A stretch of DNA of 64,000 bases from positions 141,635-205,634 of the forward strand of contig NZ_MJIL01000095.1 of the NCBI RefSeq assembly GCF_001939735.1, given 5' to 3'. The translations under genes were made by a program, and so were the position numbers. This document shows, in pieces, positions 32,030-40,264 of this stretch. The notes under the pieces were generated by a model. The model was not told the origin of the DNA and did no database searches. It saw only the letters and a program-made list of their open reading frames with translations. Each line of letters starts with the position of its first letter. Position 1 is the first letter of the stretch. The stretch comes from Photobacterium proteolyticum. GTDB taxonomy: Bacteria > Pseudomonadota > Gammaproteobacteria > Enterobacterales > Vibrionaceae.

Positions 32030-33139
32030 TTATTGCTGTTTTTTCAGTGCAGGAAATGCGTACATCTTCTTCAAGATATCGACTACACCTGCTGGCAAAT
32101 CAGATAGCTTCTCAGAGAATCGTGTTTTCTCTGCATCTGTAACAGACTCATGCGTCTGGTCTGCTGCAATATAGTTCGCCGGAAACAAGTGATAGTTCTC
32201 GGTGATCTGTCGATCAACTTCTTCAGCCAGTTCTTCTGGTGTTTCAAACGGTGCCTTGATCACATCGCCAAAGCTAACATGAATGCGGCGCTTTTGACCC
32301 ACGATACCCTGGATAATACTTTCTATATCCTCGAGCTCGCCTTTCTCGTAGCTACCAGACGTTGCTTTCTCGTAAAGCTCTTTTGCTTTAGCCACATCAC
32401 ACGGATCGTTTTCGTAGGAGATGGCGACCGGAACAATATTCAGCCCCGCGATAAATTCATTGAAAGACTGCTTGCGCTTGCGTCCTTCCATGAAAAACAT
32501 CTTCAGAATCGCCGGATCCGTTTTATCGTTTCCATCTTTGGCTCGACCCTCTTTCTGAGCAATCCAGATAGAATTGCCAGTTTCAAGAGAGTGAGAAATG
32601 TAACTTGAAAGCTGACCAAGTGCCTTCATCATTTCGCGCGGTCCTTTCGCGGAACGCTTTACAATGAAGCTTTTGTTCAGGCGCATTAATTCTGTCGCAC
32701 AAGGTTTCTTAAGCAGGTTGTCGCCGATAGCGATGCGAACTGTTTTAAAGTTCTGCTTATATAGACACCAGTTAACCATCGCAGGATCCATGGCAATATC
32801 GCGATGGTTTGAAATAAACAGGTAAGACTGATTCGGGTCAAGCTTCTCCATACCACTATTTGTGACACCGTCACATGAGTGATCAATGGTAGCGTTCATA
32901 TATTTGGCGACCTGGAACTGAACGTCTTCTACTGTCTTTACGCTAGACCATTTTTTAATCAGGAAGCGTTTGATCAACGGGATCAATAACCAGCCAAGTA
33001 CGCCTGATAGTTGGGGAAAACGATAATTTAGGATTGCAGAAATGAATTCCTTATCGTTAACAAGGCGTTCAATTGCCTCACTTACTTCGTCATCGTTATA
33101 CGGACGGATCTCTTTATATATATCGTTATCAGTTTGCAC
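32030..33139 (-). CDS. PlsC-type phospholipid acyltransferase
   Basis: The 369-residue protein has the acyltransferase core at about 110-230: NQSYLFISNHRDIAMDPAMV with the catalytic His, then LNKSFIVKRSAKGPREMMKA, IWIAQKEGRAKD and LNIVPVAISYENDPC. The active motif reads HRDIAMD, one residue longer than the usual H-x4-D, as in a known NHRDI subgroup. It would transfer acyl chains to lysophosphatidic acid or a related lipid. It has no signal peptide and is probably peripheral on the inner membrane. Confidence 0.82.
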   Translation of the reverse strand: MQTDNDIYKEIRPYNDDEVSEAIERLVNDKEFISAILNYRFPQLSGVLGWLLIPLIKRFLIKKWSSVKTVEDVQFQVAKYMNATIDHSCDGVTNSGMEKLDPNQSYLFISNHRDIAMDPAMVNWCLYKQNFKTVRIAIGDNLLKKPCATELMRLNKSFIVKRSAKGPREMMKALGQLSSYISHSLETGNSIWIAQKEGRAKDGNDKTDPAILKMFFMEGRKRKQSFNEFIAGLNIVPVAISYENDPCDVAKAKELYEKATSGSYEKGELEDIESIIQGIVGQKRRIHVSFGDVIKAPFETPEELAEEVDRQITENYHLFPANYIAADQTHESVTDAEKTRFSEKLSDLPAGVVDILKKMYAFPALKKQQ

Positions 33140-33412
33140 AGTTATGCTTCATATAAAATAAAAACCGCGACATTTTACGCAGATTTATCAGTTTGCCCAA
33201 TGACATGACGCAACTACCTGCCTGGTTGGAGGTCATACCACATAAATATGGATAGATTTCAAACACATTACCGTATTTTAAGCGATGGTGTCTGTTGTTA
33301 GCGTAGCAATTCTTACTAATAATGCATCAAATCACGGACTAATCCATGCCAATTATTGACGGTTTGCTTAAAACAGAACAATATGTGCGTGCTTTTTTGC
33401 TAGAGACTTACT

Positions 33413-34099
33413 ATGAAACAGGCTATAGAATTTTCACACAACATTCAAAACTTCCTACACGTTGGCTCACGTCGCAAAAGTCATACTTCTTATATGATTG
33501 TTGTTCAGGAAGGCTCTGCGCTTGTCCGACTAGGTAAGCAAGAATTCTTAATCACGAAAGGTGCCGGCTTCTGGATCCCTTTTGACTGCCTACATGCACT
33601 TACCGTTCTACCGGGAACTCAATATGACAAAGTCGAGTTTTCTGCCCGTTTAACAACACCGGTATGTAGAGAAGCTGGCTTTTTCTCTGTCAGTAAGCTT
33701 TTAACGGCACTACTTGCCGAATTGCGCCAAGAATTCAAAACGCAGTCAACTGATAGCCTTGACGGCCCAGCTGGCAACCTATTGCGTGTAATAGCTGATC
33801 AAGTTGCTAAGTTAAAAGTTAAATCAAACTCACTCTGTCCTGCCTTGCGAAATGACTATAATGTCCAGCTCAATCAGTTGCTAAAAGGTGACAAGGTAAC
33901 GGATAAACCAGCACTGGCGGCCATTTCGGAAATCATCGGCTTCTCAAGCAGTGAGCTTGAAGCATGTATAGTAATGCGCGAGGCGCTTAAACTATCCCGT
34001 TCAGGCCGTAAGCTTGAGCAAATTTCGGATACACTGAAGACACCAAAGGACACGATTGCCGCACTAGCAAAACCGATTCTTGGACTAGAACTCGACTAA
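33413..34099 (+). CDS. AraC-type cupin-domain regulator, no clear HTH
   Basis: The 228-residue protein opens with a cupin-like sensor (SYMIVVQEGSALVRLGKQEF, then GAGFWIPFDCLHALTVLPGT) as in AraC-family regulators. The C-terminal half is helical (LAAISEIIGFSSSELEACIV, KLEQISDTLKTPKDTIAALA) and may be a degenerate AraC-type DNA-binding domain. It is shorter than usual AraC proteins (about 280). It is a probable regulator; the target is unknown. Confidence 0.72.
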   Translation: MKQAIEFSHNIQNFLHVGSRRKSHTSYMIVVQEGSALVRLGKQEFLITKGAGFWIPFDCLHALTVLPGTQYDKVEFSARLTTPVCREAGFFSVSKLLTALLAELRQEFKTQSTDSLDGPAGNLLRVIADQVAKLKVKSNSLCPALRNDYNVQLNQLLKGDKVTDKPALAAISEIIGFSSSELEACIVMREALKLSRSGRKLEQISDTLKTPKDTIAALAKPILGLELD

Positions 34100-34127
34100 T
34101 CAACAGAATAGGCTGGAACGAAATAGA

Positions 34128-34153
34128 AAAAGCGACGTGACAACGTCGCTTTT
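34128..34153. terminator. Terminator after the cupin regulator
   Basis: AAAAGCGACG (34128-34137) pairs with CGTCGCTTTT (34144-34153), about 30 bases after the stop and before the convergent secreted-protein gene. Confidence 0.8.
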
Positions 34154-34199
34154 AAAATTGAAACAGTACATTTGATACGGTGACCTATGGTGTATATGG

Positions 34200-34769
34200 C
34201 TACTGAAAAGGGATCTCTACTTGCAGGGAAATATCATCAAGGTTTTCGCCATGCCAACGATAGTCGACCCTGACGCGCGTTGAACGACCGTCTTCCCCAC
34301 CCACGCCAAAGCTCATTTGTAATCCGTGGTTTTTAATCCACTCTTCGGCGTCTCTCATCGTCTCAATATCGGGATCTTCGTATTTGGCCGGGATCCAGAC
34401 ACCAAGGCCGAAAAATTGTGAATTAGACTTTGATTTGGACGACACTACTGGCGAGCCATTGCTGCCTTTCCAGTCATCCCAGAAATCACTTTCAGTCTTT
34501 GACTCCGACTTCCATGCTTGCTGAGTTTGTTGACGCTCGGCAGGAACATAATAATCTGGCGGTGAATCATCAATAACGCTGCAAGACGTCGAAAAGGTTT
34601 TTTGCTCTTCGACCGTCATACCAGCTAGCTGACTTGCTGTAAATTGTTCACAAGGCATAGCCCAAGCGTAAGCGCTTATTGAACTGGCTATGAAAGCATA
34701 GATATATGATCTTATCTTACAACTGCTCAAAACAAGCCTTCCGATACCATGGTGAAAAAACAAGGTCAC
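34200..34769 (-). CDS. Secreted hypothetical protein, 189 aa
   Basis: An N-terminal hydrophobic segment (IRSYIYAFIASSISAYAWAM) looks like a signal peptide cleaved near residue 38. The mature protein has an acidic, Ser-rich middle and a C-terminal beta-rich part (FFGLGVWIPAKYED; STRVRVDYRWHGEN; ISLQVEIPF). The start could lie further downstream. The family is not recognised. It is downstream of the nadD-like gene by 19 bases and may be co-transcribed. Confidence 0.65.
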   Translation of the reverse strand: MTLFFHHGIGRLVLSSCKIRSYIYAFIASSISAYAWAMPCEQFTASQLAGMTVEEQKTFSTSCSVIDDSPPDYYVPAERQQTQQAWKSESKTESDFWDDWKGSNGSPVVSSKSKSNSQFFGLGVWIPAKYEDPDIETMRDAEEWIKNHGLQMSFGVGGEDGRSTRVRVDYRWHGENLDDISLQVEIPFQ

Positions 34770-34788
34770 CCGATATCGTTATTGCTTG

Positions 34789-35334
34789 TCATTGATCCTT
34801 GGTGCTGGTCTCGTGAAAGCAATAACGCGTTCGGTCATCAAGCATTCTAGCCACTGTTGGAGTCGTTAAGTGTGAGATGGAACGCTTATTGACAATATTA
34901 TCACGTAAATTTGTGCTTCGTATGCTAACCGTCTCCGGACATGCCAGGATTTGCCATTTTTTGACAATTTCCTGACAATTGTAAAACTTCGCAAAATTAA
35001 GAAAGTTATCCGGACCAATCACAAAAGTAAGCTCTGCATCTGGAGTTTGCTGCTGCAACTTGCTGAGTACTGCATAGGTCGTTATAGGCTCGTTACCGAC
35101 AGCCATCTCTTGCTCCAAACGTGATAGCTCAAGGTTAGGCAGGTTGAGATCACCGATAAAAGCATCAACCAATTCACAACGGGCATCATAGTCGATCATC
35201 ACTTTTCCCCACGCATGCGCATAGCTTGGCAACAGTAATACGCGGTCGAAACGCTGCAGCCTTTCTAGCACAGATTTATGCCCCAGACTGGGCGGATTAA
35301 ATGCGCTACCAAACACGGCAATTGATGCTGTCAT
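34789..35334 (-). CDS. NadD-like nucleotidylyltransferase
   Basis: The 181-residue protein matches nicotinate-mononucleotide adenylyltransferases. The nucleotide-binding GSAFNPPSLGH is at about 8-18, FVIGPDNFLNFAKF near 105 and IRSTNLRDNI near 139 (the ISSTxxR motif). The usual HxGH signature reads SLGH. It is shorter than typical NadD (about 210) and is probably a second NadD-like enzyme of marine gammaproteobacteria. It is divergent from nadE across 183 bases, supporting an NAD-synthesis role. Confidence 0.82.
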   Translation of the reverse strand: MTASIAVFGSAFNPPSLGHKSVLERLQRFDRVLLLPSYAHAWGKVMIDYDARCELVDAFIGDLNLPNLELSRLEQEMAVGNEPITTYAVLSKLQQQTPDAELTFVIGPDNFLNFAKFYNCQEIVKKWQILACPETVSIRSTNLRDNIVNKRSISHLTTPTVARMLDDRTRYCFHETSTKDQ

Positions 35335-35517
35335 GACTAGAATGCCCCTTTTTTATACCGATTTATCATTAATTTGGATTTATTGTGAGTTCAGGATTGA
35401 TCCTGTCTTAGAGTTATCGCATGATTTTGGTAAAGATTTAATGCAAACCTGAATTTTTTTGCATTCGGTTGAGCTAAATGATTAGAAACTGGGCAACGCC
35501 CTGAGGATTCATTCACT

Positions 35518-36354
35518 ATGGAACAGCTTATTCGCGCAGAGATGCGTGTCCTGCCAGAAATTGATGTCGATTTCGAAATTCAACGCCGTGTCGGTTTTAT
35601 TCAGCATAAACTCAAGCAGGCAAACTGCAAGTCTCTGGTTCTTGGGATCAGTGGCGGTATCGATTCCACACTTTGTGGCCGATTGGCTCAGCTTGCAATC
35701 AACAGACTGAATGACGAAACCAACACGCAAGATTATCAATTTATTGCAGTTCGTCTACCTTACGGTGAACAACACGACGAAGACGAAGCACAGCTGGCTC
35801 TTTCATTTATTCAACCAACCCACTCCATCAGTATAAACATCAAAGACGGTGTTGACGGTACCCATGCCAGAACCCTCGAGGCATTGGAAGGTACGGAGCT
35901 TCTGCCTTCATGCCACAACAAAGTCGACTTTGTAAAAGGCAATGTAAAGGCACGTGCCCGTATGATTGCCCAGTATGAAGTGGCTGGCCTTGTCGGAGGT
36001 ATGGTTCTGGGTACTGATCATTCAGCGGAAAATATTACCGGCTTTTATACCAAGTTTGGTGATGGTGCTTGCGATCTTGCCCCTCTATTTGGCTTGAACA
36101 AACGTCAGGTACGTCAACTTGCTGCTGCACTGGGTGCTCCTGAACTTCTTGTGAAGAAAGTACCGACAGCTGATCTGGAAGAGCTTGCGCCGCAGAAACC
36201 CGATGAGCATGCACTACTGGTAACTTACGATCAAATTGATGACTTCCTGGAAGGAAAGCCGGTTGAGACTGAAGTTGCAGAACGTTTGGTTGAAATCTAC
36301 CAGGCTACGCAACATAAGCGTCAGCCAATTCCTACCATTTACGACGAAGAATAA
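35518..36354 (+). CDS. nadE: Ammonia-dependent NAD+ synthetase
   Basis: The 278-residue protein is the size of E. coli NadE and lacks a glutaminase domain. The ATP-pyrophosphatase P-loop LGISGGIDSTLCGR is at about 43-56. KGNVKARARMIAQYEVA and GTDHSAENITGFYTKFGDGA are diagnostic. It converts nicotinate adenine dinucleotide to NAD+ with ammonia. A strong terminator follows. It shares its upstream region with the divergent nadD-like gene. Confidence 0.95.
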   Translation: MEQLIRAEMRVLPEIDVDFEIQRRVGFIQHKLKQANCKSLVLGISGGIDSTLCGRLAQLAINRLNDETNTQDYQFIAVRLPYGEQHDEDEAQLALSFIQPTHSISINIKDGVDGTHARTLEALEGTELLPSCHNKVDFVKGNVKARARMIAQYEVAGLVGGMVLGTDHSAENITGFYTKFGDGACDLAPLFGLNKRQVRQLAAALGAPELLVKKVPTADLEELAPQKPDEHALLVTYDQIDDFLEGKPVETEVAERLVEIYQATQHKRQPIPTIYDEE

Positions 36355-36380
36355 TTAAACGTCTATAAGCGAATAAACAT

Positions 36381-36402
36381 AAAAGGGGCCTTGGCCCCTT
36401 TT
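36381..36402. terminator. Terminator of nadE
   Basis: AAAAGGGGCC (36381-36390) pairs with GGCCCCTTTT (36393-36402), ending in T-rich sequence, between nadE and the convergent HD gene. Confidence 0.9.
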
Positions 36403-36437
36403 TATGTTGTGCTATTGTCGCGCTATATAATTCCTTG

Positions 36438-36953
36438 TTACGATGCTTCCGAATACTTGAGTAAGTTATCCAATTCCCACCAGATAGCCTCGCATAGGCC
36501 TTTTCGATAAACCGCTTGCTTAAAATCCGGGTGTTCTTGTTGGTATAAATGAAAGTATTTCTCGGTACTTTTTGAGCTTGCTCTGACATTTGCAAGGCGG
36601 TCACATGCTTTAACAATTAAAGCAATCCTGGCCGCCTCTTCGTCGACATCCAGAGCACCTAAGCGAAAATTTATATCTGCTTTTCTAGCCGCTCTGTCTT
36701 CAAGCTTACCGTCACTCATATAACCAACAGCATCAGCGACCAGGTAGCCAAAATCAGCCGCCAGTTCATCAATACTCGTTGGAGTATCTTCAATAACATC
36801 ATGTAACTGGGCGACTATCATCGCATCTGTACCAAATGGACTAGCTAACCGTGAAACCGCATCGAGATGGATATAATAAGGAACAGCACCGTACATTTGA
36901 TCTTTATGTTTAGCGCGAGCAAGTGTACGAGCTTTCAGGTAACGGTTGTTCAT
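36438..36953 (-). CDS. Small alarmone hydrolase-like HD protein
   Basis: The 171-residue protein is a single HD domain of the SpoT/MESH1 hydrolase type. The His of ARAKHKDQMYGAVPYYIHLD, the LHDVIEDTPTSIDEL motif (HD plus ED) near 50-65 and KACDRLANVRAS near 115 form the metal site. No synthetase, TGS or ACT domain is present. It probably removes pyrophosphate from (p)ppGpp-like nucleotides. Confidence 0.83.
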   Translation of the reverse strand: MNNRYLKARTLARAKHKDQMYGAVPYYIHLDAVSRLASPFGTDAMIVAQLHDVIEDTPTSIDELAADFGYLVADAVGYMSDGKLEDRAARKADINFRLGALDVDEEAARIALIVKACDRLANVRASSKSTEKYFHLYQQEHPDFKQAVYRKGLCEAIWWELDNLLKYSEAS

Positions 36954-37068
36954 CCTGCCCCCTGTGCAAAAGTCCTTATAAAAGCTAACTTAATTATTCT
37001 ATTTCAGCATCAGTCTGTTTGCTAAGGGTAGATATAGCTCTTGAGATTTATCGCACAGTTTGATGAAA

Positions 37069-37094
37069 AAATAGGCACCCAAAGGTGCCTATTT
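37069..37094 (-). terminator. Terminator downstream of yoaH
   Basis: AAATAGGCACC (37069-37079) pairs with GGTGCCTATTT (37084-37094), about 30 bases past the yoaH-like stop on the minus strand. Confidence 0.8.
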
Positions 37095-37123
37095 TCATAA
37101 ATGAATTAACTTAAAGCGATAAG

Positions 37124-37297
37124 CTATGAGTCTGTTTCACTCTGTGCCGCTTTCTTTTTCGCGTCAGCTTCACGAATTTCATTGGCAACAATCATAATTG
37201 CCTCTCCACTGCTGATACCCTGAGCCATCAGTTCATGTATCTTTTCTGCAGCCTTTTGCTGTTGTTCGTGAGTCAATGTCGGCACGTTGTTAAACAT
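37124..37297 (-). CDS. yoaH: UPF0181 protein YoaH
   Basis: The 57-residue protein matches the UPF0181/YoaH family: FNNVPTLTHEQQQKAAEKIH, then ELMAQGISSGEAIMIVANEI. It is full length with a charged Lys/Ala tail. The function of YoaH is unknown. It may be co-transcribed with nnrS, which ends 67 bases upstream. Confidence 0.85.
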   Translation of the reverse strand: MFNNVPTLTHEQQQKAAEKIHELMAQGISSGEAIMIVANEIREADAKKKAAQSETDS

Positions 37298-37364
37298 AGC
37301 GGTTCATTCTTATCGATATAAAGGGAGCGTTATTCTAGGGATAATCTAGGTGCTTGTCACCTAT

Positions 37365-38570
37365 TTATCCCGGACGTCCATCCAATCGAGGCTTGGTTAA
37401 AATCGGATAATACACAACGGTGAAAATTGCAAAGGCAATTGCCCACAGAATCGCTGACAAAATATACCCATCAAGCATCAATGTTGGGAATAGCATGACG
37501 ACTAAAGTTCGAATCAGTGCCGATGCCATAATTGTTACAAAAGCCGCTACCATGACACGATTGATCTGCAAACTTCTTCCGGTATGGCCGAGAGAAACAC
37601 GCGCAATCATTGCCAGAATCATACACCCAATACCACCAACAGTAATGAAATGAAGCGCTACACTGTAACTAATATCTCCCGCTTGGAAGTGAACAGCAAG
37701 TAGAAGCATCCCAAGAATCATAAACATATAGGCAAAGTGCAACAGCCACAGCAGCGGATTTTTTAGCGTCGAGACTGTACGCCAGCGCACAAAACGAATC
37801 AGGTTAAAGATTCCTGTTGCTGCTAACAGCAGAGGTAAAGTGAACTCACTCAATGTCGCAGGTACTGGCAGCAGTACGTTTGCAAGCAGCAGCCAGCTTG
37901 GTATCAAGGCCCCTAGTTCAATCCACTTAACACGGGTGATCTGCTCGGTATTTGTCCCTCGCCATGTAAAGAACGGAATGACCCTGCCCCCAACAACGAG
38001 CACTATTACCGAAATCACAATCAGTGACATGAAGGATACTGAGCGAAGATCGGCTTCACCAACACCAAGCGCCAACATATGAAAGCGAGCGTTAAGATAC
38101 GTTAACAGCAATATTAGAGGGGCGAAAAACAGGTTGTTCCATTGCTTGCGTATAACAATCGGCTTTGCGAGAAAATAAGCAGCCAAAGGCATCCAAAGCA
38201 GATCAAGAATCATAATTACTGTGCTTGGCGTTCCGATTAAAAGACCAATGCGGGCAAGCAACCAAAGCATGAATATTGAAGCCAGTTTCCAACCACGAAC
38301 ACCGGGGTTACCGGTCCAGTTTTGAACGGCAGTTAGCAAGAAGCCGATAATGACGGCACCGGTAAAGCCAAATAACATCTCATGGCTATGCCACCACAAC
38401 GGATTGCCATACATCAACGCACTGAGATCAGCACTCCCAGACCAAAATAGAGCCCACAGCAGCATTGAAATCACTGAAAATGCACTAGCTCCAAGAAAAA
38501 AAGGACGAAAAGCTAAGCGAAAAACGGGGATTATTCGTTGTTCTTTCTCGCTATCGAGGATCTGCATCAT
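37365..38570 (-). CDS. nnrS: NnrS-family haem-copper membrane protein
   Basis: The start is ATG 38570 (MMQILDSEKEQRIIPVFRLA), giving about 401 residues and around twelve membrane helices. NnrS motifs are visible: FRLAFRPFFLGASAFS, NPLWWHSHEMLFGFTGAVII, GFLLTAVQNWTG and ALHFITVGGIGCMILAMIAR. NnrS protects cells against nitrosative stress during nitric-oxide exposure. An NsrR-like operator lies about 48 bases upstream, which suits nitric-oxide-responsive control. Confidence 0.92.
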   Translation of the reverse strand: MMQILDSEKEQRIIPVFRLAFRPFFLGASAFSVISMLLWALFWSGSADLSALMYGNPLWWHSHEMLFGFTGAVIIGFLLTAVQNWTGNPGVRGWKLASIFMLWLLARIGLLIGTPSTVIMILDLLWMPLAAYFLAKPIVIRKQWNNLFFAPLILLLTYLNARFHMLALGVGEADLRSVSFMSLIVISVIVLVVGGRVIPFFTWRGTNTEQITRVKWIELGALIPSWLLLANVLLPVPATLSEFTLPLLLAATGIFNLIRFVRWRTVSTLKNPLLWLLHFAYMFMILGMLLLAVHFQAGDISYSVALHFITVGGIGCMILAMIARVSLGHTGRSLQINRVMVAAFVTIMASALIRTLVVMLFPTLMLDGYILSAILWAIAFAIFTVVYYPILTKPRLDGRPG

Positions 38571-38617
38571 AGGTAAACCTAACCCACATCTAAACATGCA
38601 TTGATAATACACCTTAA

Positions 38618-38640
38618 AAGGTACAATTAAAATACATGTT
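38618..38640. promoter_or_regulatory. NsrR-like operator upstream of nnrS
   Basis: The 23 bp begin AAGGTACAATT, have A at the centre and end AAATACATGTT. They fit the NsrR consensus (AAGATGYATTT, N, AAATRCATCTT) at 19 of 23 positions by my count. The position upstream of nnrS matches known NsrR regulons. Confidence 0.65.
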
Positions 38641-38726
38641 TATAAATAAAATGCCCTTCTGTTGAGCAGGTTTACCGATTTTAGGGTGATTATTGATAAA
38701 ACAGAGAGTTAGTCATAACTAAGAGA

Positions 38727-39593
38727 TTACAACCCAGGGTAGTCGACAGGACGTGTAATAGTTTGTATATCCAAAATAGAGATATCACCTTGCCAGCGGC
38801 TTTCAATTAACCCGACACTTAGCCAATAACGTCCATCCGGTACATCAATTTTGGGTAATGTTGTCGGCAGCCGACCATCAACATCTTCGGTCCAGAGCGG
38901 AGTCCACGTAGTGTCATTCAGATCATACAGACTCATCGAAAGTACAGCTGACGGACAAGCGGGATCCGGTAATCGACCTTGCTCGATACGCCAATTTTTA
39001 CTGTCCTTCCAGCCAATTCGTTGCTTCGCTGTAGGTTCGGTCAGCAATATCCAATGATTGAAGCTATCTTCACCGTCAGTATTAATAGTTAATTGATACA
39101 AACCGGCACTGATTGGTTTCTCAAGCCGACGGGTCTCGACAGAAAAATAACCACCTTCTTCTACGTTAGGTGTACTGGCGATGATGTTTTGATTTGGCCA
39201 CTTAGTCAGTTTAACTTCAGCAATATTCGATTGAGTGACTCCCGCTATCGATAACTTAAGCATAGTTTGATTAAGATTCCGAATAACTTCACGCTCAATC
39301 GATAGATTAGGTATCCACGGCGGTAGCACCTTCTGAGCCAGGCTTCGTCCGCAGTCTTCCGTGACTGCCAGTTTGAATAACGCATTGAGATTGCTTCGTT
39401 GATCCTGATTTGGATCCTGCTGCCACGCCTGAACCATGCTGTCAAAACTATCAGACGTCTTACCTTCAAGCAGCCTTTGATGGGCAACAGTGTATGCATC
39501 TTGCCCTGTAAACCAGTTTGCAGCCACACTCGGTACAGCTAGCACCGAGTGTAGAATAAACAGTGAACAGGTATATGAAATCTTACTCTTCAC
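38727..39593 (-). CDS. vxrC: VxrC, DUF2861 periplasmic protein
   Basis: The 288-residue protein has a signal peptide (FILHSVLAVPSVAANWF, cleaved near 25). It matches the DUF2861 protein encoded after vxrAB in vibrios. Motifs include NWFTGQDAYTVAHQRLLEGK, TEDCGRSLAQKVLPPWIP and DGRYWLSVGLIESRWQGDIS. It overlaps vxrB by one base, so it is co-expressed. In Vibrio cholerae, VxrC belongs to the cell-wall-stress operon. The expected vxrD and vxrE do not follow; nnrS comes next. Confidence 0.85.
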   Translation of the reverse strand: MKSKISYTCSLFILHSVLAVPSVAANWFTGQDAYTVAHQRLLEGKTSDSFDSMVQAWQQDPNQDQRSNLNALFKLAVTEDCGRSLAQKVLPPWIPNLSIEREVIRNLNQTMLKLSIAGVTQSNIAEVKLTKWPNQNIIASTPNVEEGGYFSVETRRLEKPISAGLYQLTINTDGEDSFNHWILLTEPTAKQRIGWKDSKNWRIEQGRLPDPACPSAVLSMSLYDLNDTTWTPLWTEDVDGRLPTTLPKIDVPDGRYWLSVGLIESRWQGDISILDIQTITRPVDYPGL

Positions 39594-40264
39594 TACGACG
39601 ATTTCATCCGATAACCTACCCCACGCAGTGTTTCGATTTCGATACCAGCCAGCTTCTGGCGTAGCTGCAGGATATGCGTATCAACAGTACGTGTTGTTGG
39701 GTAATGATTGTAGCCCCAAACTTGGTCAAGAAGCTCGTCACGGGTGAACACACGACCAGAGTTCTTTGCCAGGAATACCAAAAGCTCAAACTCAGTACGA
39801 GTCAAAACAATAACGTCACTGCCCTGCCTAACCTCTCGGCTATCAAGGTCAATATCTATATCACCAACAGAGATTACATTGGCAACAGGCACCTCTTCTG
39901 TACTCGTACTGGCAGTACGCAGGTGTAAACGTATTCTTGCCAACAGTTCTTCTTCTGCGAACGGTTTGGTCAAATAATCTTTCGCTCCAGAATCCAACCC
40001 GACAACTTTGTCTGACACTGATACCATTGCAGTAAGCAGAATAACCGGCACATGCTTAATCAAGAGCCAGTCATTTAAATAATCCAGCGAGTCACCTTCC
40101 GGTAACTGGCGATCCAACACGACCAAATCAGCATTTGGCCATAAATCAGCAACCTTTGTCGCGCAATCGGCGTACAGGCATTCATAGCCAGCGTCTTTTA
40201 AGGCTTCGAGTAAACCATCGGCAAGGTTGCGGTCATCTTCAACCAGAAGCAGAGTTCGATTCAC
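39593..40264 (-). CDS. vxrB: VxrB (WigR) response regulator
   Basis: GTG 40264 is preferred because GGAG lies 7 bases upstream, giving 223 residues. ATG 40303 is an alternative. It is an OmpR/PhoB-type regulator: receiver RTLLLVEDDRNLADGLLEAL with phosphorylated Asp in LVVLDRQLP and Lys in DYLTKPFAEEELLARIRLHL. The winged HTH has LTRTEFELLVFLAKNSGRVF and YPTTRTVDTHILQLRQKL. VxrB controls cell-wall synthesis, type VI secretion and biofilm genes in Vibrio cholerae. It overlaps vxrA by 26 bases. Confidence 0.9.
   Translation of the reverse strand: MNRTLLLVEDDRNLADGLLEALKDAGYECLYADCATKVADLWPNADLVVLDRQLPEGDSLDYLNDWLLIKHVPVILLTAMVSVSDKVVGLDSGAKDYLTKPFAEEELLARIRLHLRTASTSTEEVPVANVISVGDIDIDLDSREVRQGSDVIVLTRTEFELLVFLAKNSGRVFTRDELLDQVWGYNHYPTTRTVDTHILQLRQKLAGIEIETLRGVGYRMKSS

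Noticed and set aside
33346..33537. Rightward 63-codon frame before the cupin regulator
   Set aside because: It overlaps the regulator start in another frame, has no domain and is Cys/Arg-rich by chance.
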